64,000 nt of DNA, from the NCBI RefSeq assembly GCF_035994185.1, contig NZ_CP108538.1, forward strand, positions 3,534,001 through 3,598,000, read 5' to 3'. Positions within the stretch are counted from its first letter, which is position 1. Every line of letters begins with the position of its first letter. The notes beneath the pieces are model-generated. The model made no database searches, was not told where the DNA came from, and worked only from the letters and a program-made list of their open reading frames with translations. Of this stretch, positions 1 to 9,596 are shown in pieces. Source of the stretch: Streptomyces sp. NBC_01217. GTDB lineage: Bacteria > Actinomycetota > Actinomycetes > Streptomycetales > Streptomycetaceae. The position numbers were made by a program, and so were the translations under genes.

Positions 1-826
1 CCGTGCCGCCGCTGAGCTTGGCGTCGGCGGCCACGGAGGCCGTCGGCAGGACCAGCCGCTCGCCGCACCGGCCCGGGACGGCCGGGGACGGGGCGTGGCC
101 GAGCACCAGGTCGGCGGAGCCGCGTACGAAGGCATGCGGGGTGCCGAGGTCCAGCCAGTACGTGGAGTCGACCATGCCCTGCAGATGCGCACCGGAGACG
201 AGCAGTCCGGGGAAGGTCTCGCGCTCGACGGAGACCGGCCGGTCCGCCGGGATGGTGTCGATGACCGACCGGCGGAAGATGTACGCCCCCGCGTTGATCT
301 GGTCGGTGACGATCTCCTCGGGCGTCTGGGGCTTCTCCAGGAACGCGGTGACCCTGCCGCTGCCGTCCGTCGGTACGAGACCGAAGGCGCGCGGGTCCTC
401 GACGCGGGTGAGGTGGAGGGAGACGTCCGCGCCGGAGGTGGTGTGCGAGGCGACCAGTGCCCGGATGTCGAGGCCGGTGAGGATGTCGCCGTTGAAGATG
501 AGCACCGGTTCGTCGGGTCCCGCGGTGAGCCGGGACGCGACGTTGCGTATCGCTCCGCCGGTGCCGAGCGGTTCGCGTTCGGTGACGTACTCGATGTGGA
601 GGCCGAGCGACGAACCGTCCCCGAAGTACGGTTCGAAGACCTCCGCCAGATAGGACGTCGCGAGCACGATGTGCTCGACCCCGGCGGCCCGGGCGCGTGC
701 CAGCTGGTGCGTGAGGAACGGGACCCCCGCCGCCGGAACCATCGGCTTGGGCGTGTGCACCGTGAGCGGGCGCAGCCTGGTTCCCTTGCCGCCGGCCAGG
801 AGGATCGCTTCTCTTGCCTCTGTCAC
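1..826 (-). CDS. NDP-sugar pyrophosphorylase, probably mannose-1-phosphate guanylyltransferase (partial)
   Basis: Cytoplasmic nucleotidyltransferase that makes an activated sugar, most likely GDP-mannose from mannose-1-phosphate and GTP, for wall glycans or protein glycosylation. The first 275 residues are present; the C-terminus runs off the left edge. The pyrophosphorylase signature AGGKGTRLRPLT lies at residues 11-22, followed by LGTGGAIRN and FNGDI, the nucleotide- and metal-binding segments. The GTG at 826 puts the signature right at the N-terminus, as in the family, with GGAAG about 13 nt upstream. It lies 123 nt behind the amidase gene on the same strand. The choice of mannose over glucose rests on its relatives in Streptomyces, not on a residue I can see. 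Confidence 0.85.
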   Translation of the reverse strand, partial: MTEAREAILLAGGKGTRLRPLTVHTPKPMVPAAGVPFLTHQLARARAAGVEHIVLATSYLAEVFEPYFGDGSSLGLHIEYVTEREPLGTGGAIRNVASRLTAGPDEPVLIFNGDILTGLDIRALVASHTTSGADVSLHLTRVEDPRAFGLVPTDGSGRVTAFLEKPQTPEEIVTDQINAGAYIFRRSVIDTIPADRPVSVERETFPGLLVSGAHLQGMVDSTYWLDLGTPHAFVRGSADLVLGHAPSPAVPGRCGERLVLPTASVAADAKLSGGT

Positions 827-949
827 AGCGCTGACTCTGCTTCCTGGTGGGGCCTGGCCTGGTTTCGGCTGGCCAGTGTATGCAGACCGGTTCTGCCGTA
901 CCCGGTCGGCAGCCCACAGCGGTCCGCGGCAGCCTTCTCGGTGTTCCGC

Positions 950-2323
950 TCAGCGTCCCTGCAGTTGGGCGGAGCTGGTCCGGGCCGAGCCCAGTTTCAC
1001 GTAGAGCCGCGCCCCGGGGCATTCGGTCACATAGCCGTCCCTGTGGCCGGAGATGACGTTGAGTTTGACCTTCTTGCCCTTCTTGTACTTGTTGCTTCCG
1101 GCGGAGACGAGCGTGGTCTTGCCGCGCGGGTCGGCCCCGAACAGGCCGAGCTTCCAGGCGGTGAGCTTCGCGATGGCGTTCACCGCGGCGGCGGGCGGGT
1201 TGGAGCTGGTGAAGGTTCCGAGCACCGCGATGCCCATGGTGTTGCTGTTGAAGCCGAGGGTGTGGGCTCCGAGGACTGCCTTCGTCACGCCTCCCGCACG
1301 TCCTTCGTAGATGTTTCCGCACTTGTCGACGGCGAAGTTGTAGCCGATGTCGCGCCAGCCGCTGCTCTTGACGTGGTAGCGGTAGATGCCGCGCAGGACC
1401 GAGGGCGCCTGGGAGCACGTGTAGTTGTTGCCCGTGGCGCTGTGGTGGATGAACGCGGCCTTGACGCTCTTGGTATACACGAAGGTGCGCTCCCTGAGCT
1501 TCTCGTCGGCGCCCCAGCCCTTGCGGGTGATGATGCCCGGCCGGGGTCCGATGAACGGCTGGGCGCCGGGCGCGAGCCGGGCCTCCTCCTCGGCGAGCGC
1601 CTCGGTCTCGGCCTTGCTCAGGGCGGGGAGCACGCTCTCGTCGAGCGCGCCGGTGCGATCGTCCTTGGCGTCCCCGACGGGCCGGACATCCCCGGCCGCC
1701 TCGGCCGCCTCGGCGCCTGCTGCGGGCAGCCGCTGCGGGTCCTCTCCGGGGTCGACGAGTTCCAGGCGCAGACCGGTGGGCAGCGGTACGGCGGGGGCGC
1801 CGCGGTCCTGCGGGTCGGTGGTCTCCGGGCGTACGCGGACCGCGACGCCGTCCGAGGCGCCGACCCAGAGCGGGGCGGTGGAGCCGCGGACGGTGCCGGA
1901 CTCGCGCTCGGCGGTCCCGGGGTCGGCGCCGTGCTCGGCGTTGTGCGTCTCCAGGGACTGCCAGTCCGACCAGCGGGTGGTGCCGATGGCGCGGGTGCGG
2001 ACCTGGACGGTGCCGTGGAGCTCGGCGCCGGCGTCATCCCAGACGACGCCGACCAGGGAGAAGGGGTCGACCTCACGTTCGGGCAGGCCCTGCTCGGCGG
2101 ACTCGGTGGACTCGGTGGTCCGGCCGGACGGCGCCGGCAGCGGCGACATCGCCAGGGACTGCGTCGAGCCCGCCGCATCGGAGGGCTCGGCGGACTCGGC
2201 GGGGGCGGTGCGGGTGTCGGGGACGGCGCCCGCGGGCGCGGCCAGCGGCAGTACGAGAACCGCCGCGCAGGTGACACCGATCGAGGATGCAAGGAAGGCA
2301 CGCATACGAACGATCCTGGCCAT
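950..2323 (-). CDS. Secreted N-acetylmuramoyl-L-alanine amidase (PGRP/amidase_2)
   Basis: Exported zinc amidase that cuts the amide bond between muramic acid and the stem peptide. The 457-residue product starts with a signal peptide (residues 1-33, hydrophobic core VLVLPLAAPAGA). A spacer of about 200 residues contains a beta-rich segment around residues 88-160. The PGRP domain covers about 265-450. The zinc ligands are visible as the first His of HHSAT (about 293), the His of GHRDG (about 427) and the Cys of TECPGARLY (about 435). The start is the first ATG; a second Met seven residues later is possible. It diverges from the TIGR03089 gene and is followed on the same strand by the sugar pyrophosphorylase. 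Confidence 0.9.
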   Translation of the reverse strand: MARIVRMRAFLASSIGVTCAAVLVLPLAAPAGAVPDTRTAPAESAEPSDAAGSTQSLAMSPLPAPSGRTTESTESAEQGLPEREVDPFSLVGVVWDDAGAELHGTVQVRTRAIGTTRWSDWQSLETHNAEHGADPGTAERESGTVRGSTAPLWVGASDGVAVRVRPETTDPQDRGAPAVPLPTGLRLELVDPGEDPQRLPAAGAEAAEAAGDVRPVGDAKDDRTGALDESVLPALSKAETEALAEEEARLAPGAQPFIGPRPGIITRKGWGADEKLRERTFVYTKSVKAAFIHHSATGNNYTCSQAPSVLRGIYRYHVKSSGWRDIGYNFAVDKCGNIYEGRAGGVTKAVLGAHTLGFNSNTMGIAVLGTFTSSNPPAAAVNAIAKLTAWKLGLFGADPRGKTTLVSAGSNKYKKGKKVKLNVISGHRDGYVTECPGARLYVKLGSARTSSAQLQGR

Positions 2324-2442
2324 ATTTTGACAACTCCGGCTACCGGGGTGTCTCCGTACAATTGACGGGCCGTCTGCCGAACCGGTGTACCCGACGCCTG
2401 TTGCCCCCGCCCGGCCCGGCGCCGCCGCGTACCCTTGCGCGG

Positions 2443-3195
2443 ATGAACGCCACCGACCGCACCCCCGCCGACCTGCTGCGTTCCGCGCTCGCCGCGGACC
2501 CGGCCCGCCCCTTGGTCACTTTCTACGACGACGCCACCGGAGAACGCGTCGAACTGTCGGTGGCCACCTTCGCCAATTGGGTGGCCAAGACCGCCAACCT
2601 TCTGCAGGGCGACCTCGCCGCGGAACCCGGCGACCGGCTCGCCCTTCTGCTGCCCGCGCACTGGCAGTCCGCGGTCTGGCTGCTCGCCTGCTCCTCGGTC
2701 GGCGTGATCGCCGATGTGCAGGGCGACCCGGCCGGTGCCGACCTCGTCGTCAGCGGCCCGGACACGTTGGAGGCCGCGCGCGCCTGCCGCGGCGAGCGGG
2801 TCGCCCTGGCACTGCGCCCGCTGGGCGGCAGGTTCCCGCAGGCTCCCGAGGGCTTCGCGGACTACGCGGTCGAGGTGCCGAGCCAGGGCGACCGCTTCAC
2901 CCCGTTCGCACCCGTGGACCCGGACGCTCCCGCACTGGCGGTGGGCGGCGGCGAGCTGACTGCCGCGCAACTGGTGGCGCGGGCCCGCGAGGATGCGTCC
3001 GCTCTCGGCCTGACCGCCGGGTCGCGGCTGCTGACGGGGCGTACGTACGACAGCTGGGAGGGCCTGAGCGCGGGGCTGTTCGCGCCGCTGGCCTCCGGGG
3101 GGTCCGTGGTCCTGTGCCGGCACCTGGGGCAGCTGGGCGAGGACGGCCTGGCGAAGCGCGTCGAGAGTGAACGGGTCACCAACACCGCGGTTTGA
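2443..3195 (+). CDS. TIGR03089 family protein
   Basis: A 250-residue actinobacterial protein resembling the N-terminal part of AMP-forming (ANL) enzymes: an opening helix with ADLLRSAL, then LVTFYDDATGERVELS and the helix LLLPAHWQSAVWLL. It lacks the full adenylation domain and its P-loop-like and C-terminal motifs, so independent ligase activity is doubtful. The ATG at 2443 is chosen because the homologous block MNATDRTPADLL begins there; the frame is open upstream only into the intergenic region shared with the amidase. It precedes the first LCP gene on the same strand. No function is established that I know of. Confidence 0.8.
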   Translation: MNATDRTPADLLRSALAADPARPLVTFYDDATGERVELSVATFANWVAKTANLLQGDLAAEPGDRLALLLPAHWQSAVWLLACSSVGVIADVQGDPAGADLVVSGPDTLEAARACRGERVALALRPLGGRFPQAPEGFADYAVEVPSQGDRFTPFAPVDPDAPALAVGGGELTAAQLVARAREDASALGLTAGSRLLTGRTYDSWEGLSAGLFAPLASGGSVVLCRHLGQLGEDGLAKRVESERVTNTAV

Positions 3196-3376
3196 CAAGC
3201 ATCCTGATGCCACTCGTCCGGCCCATGCCGGGCCGAGTCCTCGGGGCTGCACGTCAACTGCGGTACATGATCGGCGGTACAGACCACTCGGAACACAACC
3301 AAGCGTGAGGTTCAGCCGTCTACTTCTGCGACCGGCGGCCCCAGCGCGCCGCCGAACGCGAAGGATGGACGCAGAC

Positions 3377-4618
3377 GTGAGCGAAAGCGCCGGCCCGCCG
3401 GACGACTCCGACGACTCGGCCGCGGACGAGGGCAGGCCGCGGGACGGAGATGGTTCCGGCGCCGCCCCCGAGCCCCTCGGCGGGCACCGGCGCCGCTGGC
3501 TGCGCTGGACCGCGCTCGGCGTCTCGCTCGTCGTCCTGGCCGCCGCGGGCGCGGGCTGGTGGCTGTACCGGAAGCTCGACGGCAACATCAGGACCGATAC
3601 CTCGGCGGCCGCCGAACTCAAGACGTACGAGCGGGAGCGGCCCGCATCCGTGGTGCACGACGCGGAGAACATTCTGCTCATCGGCTCCGACAGCCGGGCC
3701 GGTGACAACCGTGAGTACGGCCGTGACGACGGCGGCAGCCAGCGTTCGGACACCACGATCCTGCTGCACCTGGCCGCGGACCGCAAAAGCGTCACCGCCA
3801 TGTCGCTTCCGCGTGATCTGATGGTGGAGATCCCGGTCTGCCACAAAGCGGACGGTACGACCACGAAGAAACAATTCGCCCAGTTCAACTGGGCCTTCGA
3901 ATTCGGCGGCACCGCCTGCACGATCCGTACGGTCGAGAAGATGACCGGTATCCGGATCGACCACCAGATGGTCGTCGACTTCAACGGCTTCAAGGACATG
4001 GTCGACGCCGTGCACGGCGTCGAGGTCTGCCTCAAGAAGCCGGTCGACGACACCGCCGCCCATCTGAAACTCCCCGCAGGGCGCCAGAAGCTCAACGGCG
4101 AGCAGGCGCTGGGATACGTACGGGCCCGCAAGTCCATCGGCGACGGCAGCGACACCGAACGGATGGACCGCCAGCAGCAGTTCCTGGGCGCGCTGGTGAA
4201 CAAGGTGCAGAGCAACGGCGTCCTGCTCAATCCGACCCGCCTCTACCCGGTGCTCGACGCGGCCACCAAGGCGCTGACCACGGACCCGGGCCTGGACAGC
4301 CTCAAGGACCTGTACGAGCTGGTGCGCGGCCTGCGCGACGTACCGACCGACAAGGTGCAGTTCCTGACCGTGCCCCGGCAGCCTTACACCGCCGACCCGA
4401 ACCGGGACGAACTCGTCCAGCCCGATGCGAAACGGCTCTTCAAGCGGCTGCGCGACGACACCCCGGTGGCCGTGGTCCCGGCGGACGTGTTCAAGCGCGA
4501 CGGCGGCGGGAGCGACGGGAAAAACAATGACGCGACCGATACGCCGGGGGCCGCGGGCCCCAGCCCCACACCGACCTATTCGGGCAACAACGCCGCGGCC
4601 GACCTGTGCAAGCAGTAA
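3377..4618 (+). CDS. LCP family glycopolymer transferase (first of five)
   Basis: LytR-CpsA-Psr protein, about 413 residues. The family transfers lipid-linked anionic glycopolymers onto peptidoglycan outside the membrane. Residues 1-40 are an acidic and basic cytoplasmic tail, residues 43-63 a single membrane helix, and the LCP domain fills most of the rest with GSDSRAG (103-109) and SLPRDL (143-148), whose Asp and Arg residues bind the polyprenyl pyrophosphate. A Pro/Ser/Thr tail replaces the LytR_C domain found in its neighbours. I prefer the GTG at 3377 because AAGGATGG lies 8 nt upstream; an in-frame ATG at 3365 is the alternative. Four paralogues follow within 10 kb. Confidence 0.9.
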   Translation: MSESAGPPDDSDDSAADEGRPRDGDGSGAAPEPLGGHRRRWLRWTALGVSLVVLAAAGAGWWLYRKLDGNIRTDTSAAAELKTYERERPASVVHDAENILLIGSDSRAGDNREYGRDDGGSQRSDTTILLHLAADRKSVTAMSLPRDLMVEIPVCHKADGTTTKKQFAQFNWAFEFGGTACTIRTVEKMTGIRIDHQMVVDFNGFKDMVDAVHGVEVCLKKPVDDTAAHLKLPAGRQKLNGEQALGYVRARKSIGDGSDTERMDRQQQFLGALVNKVQSNGVLLNPTRLYPVLDAATKALTTDPGLDSLKDLYELVRGLRDVPTDKVQFLTVPRQPYTADPNRDELVQPDAKRLFKRLRDDTPVAVVPADVFKRDGGGSDGKNNDATDTPGAAGPSPTPTYSGNNAAADLCKQ

Positions 4619-4841
4619 AGCAATTCCCAAGCAGAAGCAGGTGTTCGGCGTGTAATGAGCAGAATGACCAGTTGTAAGGACCGTGGAATTTGTCACGCTC
4701 GTCGCTCCACGCCGAACAGGGCCGATAGTGTGACGCGATCCGGTACTTCCGGCCATCAGGCCGCGCACTTCCGGAGCGAAAGATCGAGCGCCTGATCGGG
4801 GGAGGCGCCTCGCGTGGCACCGACGGAGGACTCAAGCAACC

Positions 4842-6614
4842 GTGGATGCGCAAAGCCGTGGGCGGGCCGATGAAATCGACCCGGCAGACCAGTGGGTTCT
4901 CAACCCGCATACCGGCGATTACGAACTGCGACTGAATCATTCCGGAGGGGATTCGGCCGGCACTTCGCAGCCGCCGAAACCGCGTGTCCCCCGTCGCAGG
5001 GAGCCGGTACGCGAGAGCAGTGGCGAGCGCAGGGGGCCGGCCCGTGACGGACACGGCTCCGCCCCGCGCCGCGAGGTGCCGGGACAGCGCGGCCGCCGTT
5101 CCGCCAATGGCCCGCGCGGCCAGGAGGGCCCCGGCCGCGGCGAGAGCGCAGGACGCCGCAGCCGCAAGGCCCCCAAGGCGCGCCGCAAGAAGGCGCTGCT
5201 GTGGACGGGCGGCGTGATGGCCTTCGTACTGGTCGGCCTGTCGGTGGGCGGGTACGCGCTGTACCAGCACTTCAACGGCAACCTGAACACCGTCGACATC
5301 GGCAGCGCCGGGAACAAGAACGTCGTCAGCAACGCCCCGCTCAACATCCTGATCATCGGCACCGACAAGCGCACCGGTAAGGGCAACGAGGGCTACGGCG
5401 ACAAGGGCAGCACCGGCCACGCCGACACCAACATCCTCTTCCACGTCTCCAAGGACCGCACCAACGCGACGGCGCTCAGCATCCCCCGCGACCTGATCAC
5501 CGACATCCCGGAGTGCACCAGCAAGCAGCCGGACGGCTCGGACAAGGTCATTCCGGGGACGGACAACACCCGCTTCAACGTCAGCCTCGGCCAGGACGGC
5601 CGCGACCCGGGCTGCACCATGCGTACGGTCGAGGAGATCACCGGCCTGCGGCCCGATCACTTCATGATGGTCGACTTCAACGCGGTGAAGGAGCTGTCCA
5701 CGGCGGTCGGCGGCGTCAAGGTCTGCCTGGCACATCCGGTCAAGGACCCCAAGTCGCACCTCGACCTCCCGAAGGGCGAGAGCACGATCCAGGGCGAGGA
5801 CGCGCTGGCGTTCGTACGTACCCGGCACAGCTTCGGCAATCAGAGCGACCTGGACCGGATCAAGGTCCAGCAGCAGTTCATCGGCTCGATGATCCGGCAG
5901 ATGCAGTCGGACGACACCCTGACCAGCCCGACCAAGATGTTCAAGCTGGCGGACGCGGCGACCAAGGCGCTCACCGTCGACTCCGGCATCGGCTCGGTGA
6001 AGAAGCTGACGTCGCTGGCCCAGGAGCTCGGCAAGGTCAACACCAAGAACGTCACCTTCGTGACGGTGCCGGTGCTGGACAACCCGGCAGAGAAGATAAA
6101 GGCGACCGTCGTAGTGGACACGGCCAAGGCCGACCCGCTGTTCGCCATGATGCGCGAGGACACCTCGCTGACCGAGGTGAAGGCGCAGAAGCAGGCCGCG
6201 AAGAGCAAGCAGGACGCGCTCCTCAAGGGCACCAAGGCCGCCGCGGCCGATGTCCGCGTCGATGTGTACAACGGCGGCGAGATCGCCGGTGCCGCCCAGA
6301 CGACCGTCACCTGGCTGCAGAACGACCAGGGCGTGCTCAAGTCCACGAACAAGGCCAACGCCCCGGCGAAGATCGACAAGACGACACTGGAGTACGCGCC
6401 GAACCAGGCGGACCAGGCCCGCGCCCTGGCCGCCATGATGGGCCTGCCCGGCTCGGCCCTGAAGCAGGGCACCACGGACGCCGAGGGGCTCCAGGCGATG
6501 GTGCTGACGCTCGGCGCCGACTTCAAGGGCGCGGGCATTCCCCTCACGGGGCCGGCAAAGGTGCCGGACGGTATTCAGCAGGCAAACGCCGACAAGGCAG
6601 AGTGCGCCAAGTGA
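4842..6614 (+). CDS. LCP family glycopolymer transferase with LytR_C domain (second of five)
   Basis: Membrane-anchored LCP ligase of 590 residues. A very long basic, Arg/Gly/Pro-rich cytoplasmic segment (1-117) precedes a membrane helix at about 118-140. The LCP core follows, with IIGTDKRTG, SIPRDL and FVRTRHSFGNQSDLDR, the last containing the conserved Arg and Asp. A C-terminal LytR_C domain occupies about 465-575, starting near VRVDVYNGG. The GTG start at 4842 has GGAGGA about 10 nt upstream. The 223-nt gap from the previous gene suggests its own promoter, while only 48 nt separate it from the third LCP gene. The polymer it attaches is unknown; teichoic- or teichulosonic-type wall polymers are the usual candidates in Streptomyces. 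Confidence 0.92.
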   Translation: MDAQSRGRADEIDPADQWVLNPHTGDYELRLNHSGGDSAGTSQPPKPRVPRRREPVRESSGERRGPARDGHGSAPRREVPGQRGRRSANGPRGQEGPGRGESAGRRSRKAPKARRKKALLWTGGVMAFVLVGLSVGGYALYQHFNGNLNTVDIGSAGNKNVVSNAPLNILIIGTDKRTGKGNEGYGDKGSTGHADTNILFHVSKDRTNATALSIPRDLITDIPECTSKQPDGSDKVIPGTDNTRFNVSLGQDGRDPGCTMRTVEEITGLRPDHFMMVDFNAVKELSTAVGGVKVCLAHPVKDPKSHLDLPKGESTIQGEDALAFVRTRHSFGNQSDLDRIKVQQQFIGSMIRQMQSDDTLTSPTKMFKLADAATKALTVDSGIGSVKKLTSLAQELGKVNTKNVTFVTVPVLDNPAEKIKATVVVDTAKADPLFAMMREDTSLTEVKAQKQAAKSKQDALLKGTKAAAADVRVDVYNGGEIAGAAQTTVTWLQNDQGVLKSTNKANAPAKIDKTTLEYAPNQADQARALAAMMGLPGSALKQGTTDAEGLQAMVLTLGADFKGAGIPLTGPAKVPDGIQQANADKAECAK

Positions 6615-6662
6615 CACCGGGTCACTGCGCCAAACCACGAGTCTGAGCAGCAGGGGGTCCTG

Positions 6663-8333
6663 GTGGGACGGAGCAGTACGCCCGGGGAGGGGACGCGACC
6701 ACGCGTCCGGCACGCCGGTCAACTCGGCTGGGACGACGGGCTCTACGAGGACGCGCCGAAGACGGAACCGGACTCCGGCGCGTCCCGCCGGCGGTCCGCC
6801 CCGGCGGACAGCGGCCATCGGCGCGGCGGTCCGAAGAAGCGAGGCAAGAAGGGCAAGCGCCGGGCACTGCGCTGGGTCGCCGCCGTTGTCGCGCTGCTCA
6901 TACTCGGCGGCGCGGGAGCCGGATACGCCTACTACCAGCACCTCAACGGGAACCTCAAGAAAGAGGACCTGAACATCGGCGACAAGAAGATGGCCGACCA
7001 CAAGGCCAATTCCGCCGGTCAGACCCCGCTGAACATCCTGCTCATCGGCTCGGACGCACGGGACTCCAAGGAGAACCAGAAGCTCGGCGGGGCCAAGGAC
7101 ACCTTCGGGGCGCCGCCGCTGGCCGATGTGCAGATGCTGCTCCATCTCTCCGCCGACCGCAGCAACATGTCGGTGATCAGCATGCCGCGCGACACGCTGC
7201 TGAAGATCCCGAAGTGCACCGACCCGAAGACGGGGCGCGTCTACCCCGCCACCACCGGTCTGGCGATGACCAACGAGACGCTCGGCCGCGGCGGTCCCGG
7301 ATGCACCGTGGCCACCTGGTACGAGCTGACCGGCATCACCATCGACCACTTCATGATGATCGACTTCGCCGGTGTGGTCTCGATGGCCGACGCGATCGGC
7401 GGCGTCCCGGTCTGCGTCAAGGGCAACGTCTACTCCCACACGAGGGACGGCAAGGGCTCCGGGCTGAAGCTGGAGAAGGGCACCACCAAGATCAAGGGCA
7501 AGCAGGCCCTGCAGTGGCTGCGTACCCGCTACGGCTTCGAGGACGGCACGGACCTCGGCCGCACCCACGCCCAGCACATGTACATGAACTCGATGGTCCG
7601 TGAGCTGCGCAAGGGCACCAAGCTCACCGACCCGGGCAAGCTGATGGGCCTTGCCGAGGCGGCGACGAGCGCGCTGACGGTCGACAAGGGCCTCGACTCG
7701 GTCAAGAAGCTGTACGACCTCGCGGACGAGCTCAAGAAGGCGCCCACCGGGCGCATCACGATGACGACGATGCCGAACGTCTACGGAACGGGAGTGAACA
7801 ACGGCCGGGTGCTCCCCAAGCCCGTCGACGCCGATCAGCTGTTCCAGATGGTCCGCGACGACGTCCCGCTCGACGGCAAGGCGTCCAAGCGCAAGGCCCC
7901 GGCCGCCAAGGAGCCCACCTCGCCCGACGCCGAGATCCCGGTCAGCGTCCGCAACGGAACCCGTACCGAGACCGAGTACCCGGTCAAGGGCCGCGCCTCG
8001 GCGGTCCAGGAGCTGCTGGCCGCGAAGGGCTTCACCCAGGCCGCGATCGACGCGCAGAACACCGATGCGGCGGTACGGACCGGGGTGCTCTTCCCCAGCG
8101 TCGACATGGAGGGCAACGCCCAGGCCGTGGCCAAGGCGCTCGGCATCCCGCTGACGGCTGTGAAGAAGTCGACCGCCGTCTCGGGCATCACCCTGACCGT
8201 GGGGGCCGACTGGCGCGAGAGCGGGGACTACAAGGCGCCCAGCGCCGAGGAGAAGACCCCTGACAGCGCGCGCGCCCTCAACGGCGACGACGAAGGGGCC
8301 TGTATGGACATCCAGCCGGGCTTCGGCTTTTAA
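6663..8333 (+). CDS. LCP family glycopolymer transferase with LytR_C domain (third of five)
   Basis: Membrane-anchored LCP ligase of 556 residues. Basic N-terminal tail (1-68), membrane helix about 69-90, LCP domain with LLIGSDARDS, SMPRDTL and LRTRYGFEDGTDLGR, and a LytR_C domain starting near IPVSVRNGT at about residue 420. Start GTG at 6663 with a GGGGG run 5 nt upstream. It lies 48 nt behind the second LCP gene and is probably cotranscribed with it. A strong hairpin 20 nt beyond its stop ends the unit. The tails of the paralogues differ far more than their LCP cores, which suggests different partners or substrates rather than recent duplication. Confidence 0.92.
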   Translation: MGRSSTPGEGTRPRVRHAGQLGWDDGLYEDAPKTEPDSGASRRRSAPADSGHRRGGPKKRGKKGKRRALRWVAAVVALLILGGAGAGYAYYQHLNGNLKKEDLNIGDKKMADHKANSAGQTPLNILLIGSDARDSKENQKLGGAKDTFGAPPLADVQMLLHLSADRSNMSVISMPRDTLLKIPKCTDPKTGRVYPATTGLAMTNETLGRGGPGCTVATWYELTGITIDHFMMIDFAGVVSMADAIGGVPVCVKGNVYSHTRDGKGSGLKLEKGTTKIKGKQALQWLRTRYGFEDGTDLGRTHAQHMYMNSMVRELRKGTKLTDPGKLMGLAEAATSALTVDKGLDSVKKLYDLADELKKAPTGRITMTTMPNVYGTGVNNGRVLPKPVDADQLFQMVRDDVPLDGKASKRKAPAAKEPTSPDAEIPVSVRNGTRTETEYPVKGRASAVQELLAAKGFTQAAIDAQNTDAAVRTGVLFPSVDMEGNAQAVAKALGIPLTAVKKSTAVSGITLTVGADWRESGDYKAPSAEEKTPDSARALNGDDEGACMDIQPGFGF

Positions 8334-8353
8334 CGACGCCCGGTAGCAAGACA

Positions 8354-8387
8354 GTGGGGGCCTTCCGATGCGCCGGAAGGCCCCCAC
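8354..8387. terminator. Bidirectional hairpin terminator
   Basis: Perfect 14-bp stem with a 6-nt loop (GTGGGGGCCTTCCG paired with its complement) between the convergent ends of the third LCP gene and the glycosyltransferase gene. There is no U tract, as is usual in Streptomyces. Confidence 0.8.
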
Positions 8388-8401
8388 GCGGTTGTCGGCC
8401 G

Positions 8402-9415
8402 CTACACGGTGACGGCCGGGCGCCGGCTGGCGATGACCTTCTTCGCCAGCGAACGCGGGCTGGTCAGGAAGCCGTACCCCCACGCCATGTGCATGGTCGC
8501 GAGGGCCACCGGGATCTGTGCCCGCGCCTTCAGCGACAGGCCCTTGCCGGCGGGTACGGACCCGGCGACGATCGCCGCGGCGTATCCGGCGGGGACGACG
8601 AACGCCCATGGAGTGAGCGCCGCACCGAGCACGAGGCCCGCCGCGATCGCGCAGACGGCGGTGGGCGGAGCCAGGTAGCGCAGGTTGATCGAGCCGGAGT
8701 GGTAGCGGGCGACGACGTGCCGCCAGCGGCCGTAGTCCTTGTACTGCTTGGCGAGTGCCCTGATGGAGGGCCGCGGACGGTACTGCACCTTCAGCTCCGG
8801 TGAGAACCAGATCAGACCGCCCGCCTCGCGGATGCGGAAGTTCAGCTCCCAGTCCTGGGCGCGGATGAACTCCACGTTGTAGCCGTCGGCCTTCTCCAGG
8901 GCCTCCCGGCGAAAGACACCGAGATACACGGTCTCCGCCGGTCCTGCCTGGCCTCCGGTGTGGAAGGCCGCGTTGCCGACGCCGATCCTCGACGTCATGG
9001 CCGCGGCGACGGCGTCCTCCCAGGCGTTCTCGCCCTCGGCGTGCATGATGCCGCCGACGTTCTGCGCGCCGGTCTCCTCCAGGAGGCGGACGGCGGTCGC
9101 GATGTAGTTCGGCGAGAGCATGCCGTGACCGTCGACCCGCACGACTATGGGGTGGCTGGAAGCCTTGATCGCGGCGTTGAGGGCGGCCGGGGTGCGGCCG
9201 GTCGGGTTCGGGACGGTGTGGACCCGGGGGTCCTCCCGTACCAGCTCCGCGGCGATCTCGTCGGTACGGTCCGTGGAGGGGCCGAGCGCGATCACCACCT
9301 CCATCTCACCTGCGTACTCCTGCTCCAGGATGTGCCGGACGGAGTTCCTGAGATGACGTTCCTCATTGAGCACCGGCATGATCACGGAGACGGCGGGGTG
9401 CTGCGCGGCAGACAT
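8402..9415 (-). CDS. Family 2 glycosyltransferase, membrane-associated
   Basis: Inverting GT-A glycosyltransferase of 337 residues, acting at the inner face of the membrane on a lipid-linked or polymeric acceptor. It begins VSVIMPVLNEERHL, with VRVDGHG in the place of the usual DxD metal site and RAQDWELNFRIREAGG as the acceptor/catalytic block. Two hydrophobic helices near residues 250-300 probably anchor it. The ATG at 9415 has GAGGA 5 nt upstream; the frame stays open further upstream but lacks a ribosome site. It is embedded among LCP genes, which suggests that it builds part of the polymer they attach; the sugar is not identifiable. Confidence 0.85.
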   Translation of the reverse strand: MSAAQHPAVSVIMPVLNEERHLRNSVRHILEQEYAGEMEVVIALGPSTDRTDEIAAELVREDPRVHTVPNPTGRTPAALNAAIKASSHPIVVRVDGHGMLSPNYIATAVRLLEETGAQNVGGIMHAEGENAWEDAVAAAMTSRIGVGNAAFHTGGQAGPAETVYLGVFRREALEKADGYNVEFIRAQDWELNFRIREAGGLIWFSPELKVQYRPRPSIRALAKQYKDYGRWRHVVARYHSGSINLRYLAPPTAVCAIAAGLVLGAALTPWAFVVPAGYAAAIVAGSVPAGKGLSLKARAQIPVALATMHMAWGYGFLTSPRSLAKKVIASRRPAVTV

Positions 9416-9596
9416 GGTGGTCCTCGGGTGGTCCTCGGGGGCGCCGGGGGTTCGCACCCCACCAGGCGGCGTTATTCGGCCGCCACGTTACCGCGAATGG
9501 GGGACACCGGCGCGCGCCGCCGGGCGGCTTCGCGGAGTGCAGATCGTATGGACCTACTGTGCGAATAATCCCCTTTGCACCACGGAGGTTCCCCCC

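Noticed and set aside
95..2365. Open frame of about 750 codons on the plus strand across the pyrophosphorylase and amidase genes
   Set aside because: Antisense to two genes with complete catalytic motifs; the translation is low-complexity Gly/Ala/Arg.
4491..8609. Open frame of about 1370 codons on the minus strand opposite the LCP genes
   Set aside because: It lies opposite three clear LCP genes, has Arg/Gly/Val/Leu-rich composition with no motif, and is a normal by-product of high-GC codon bias.
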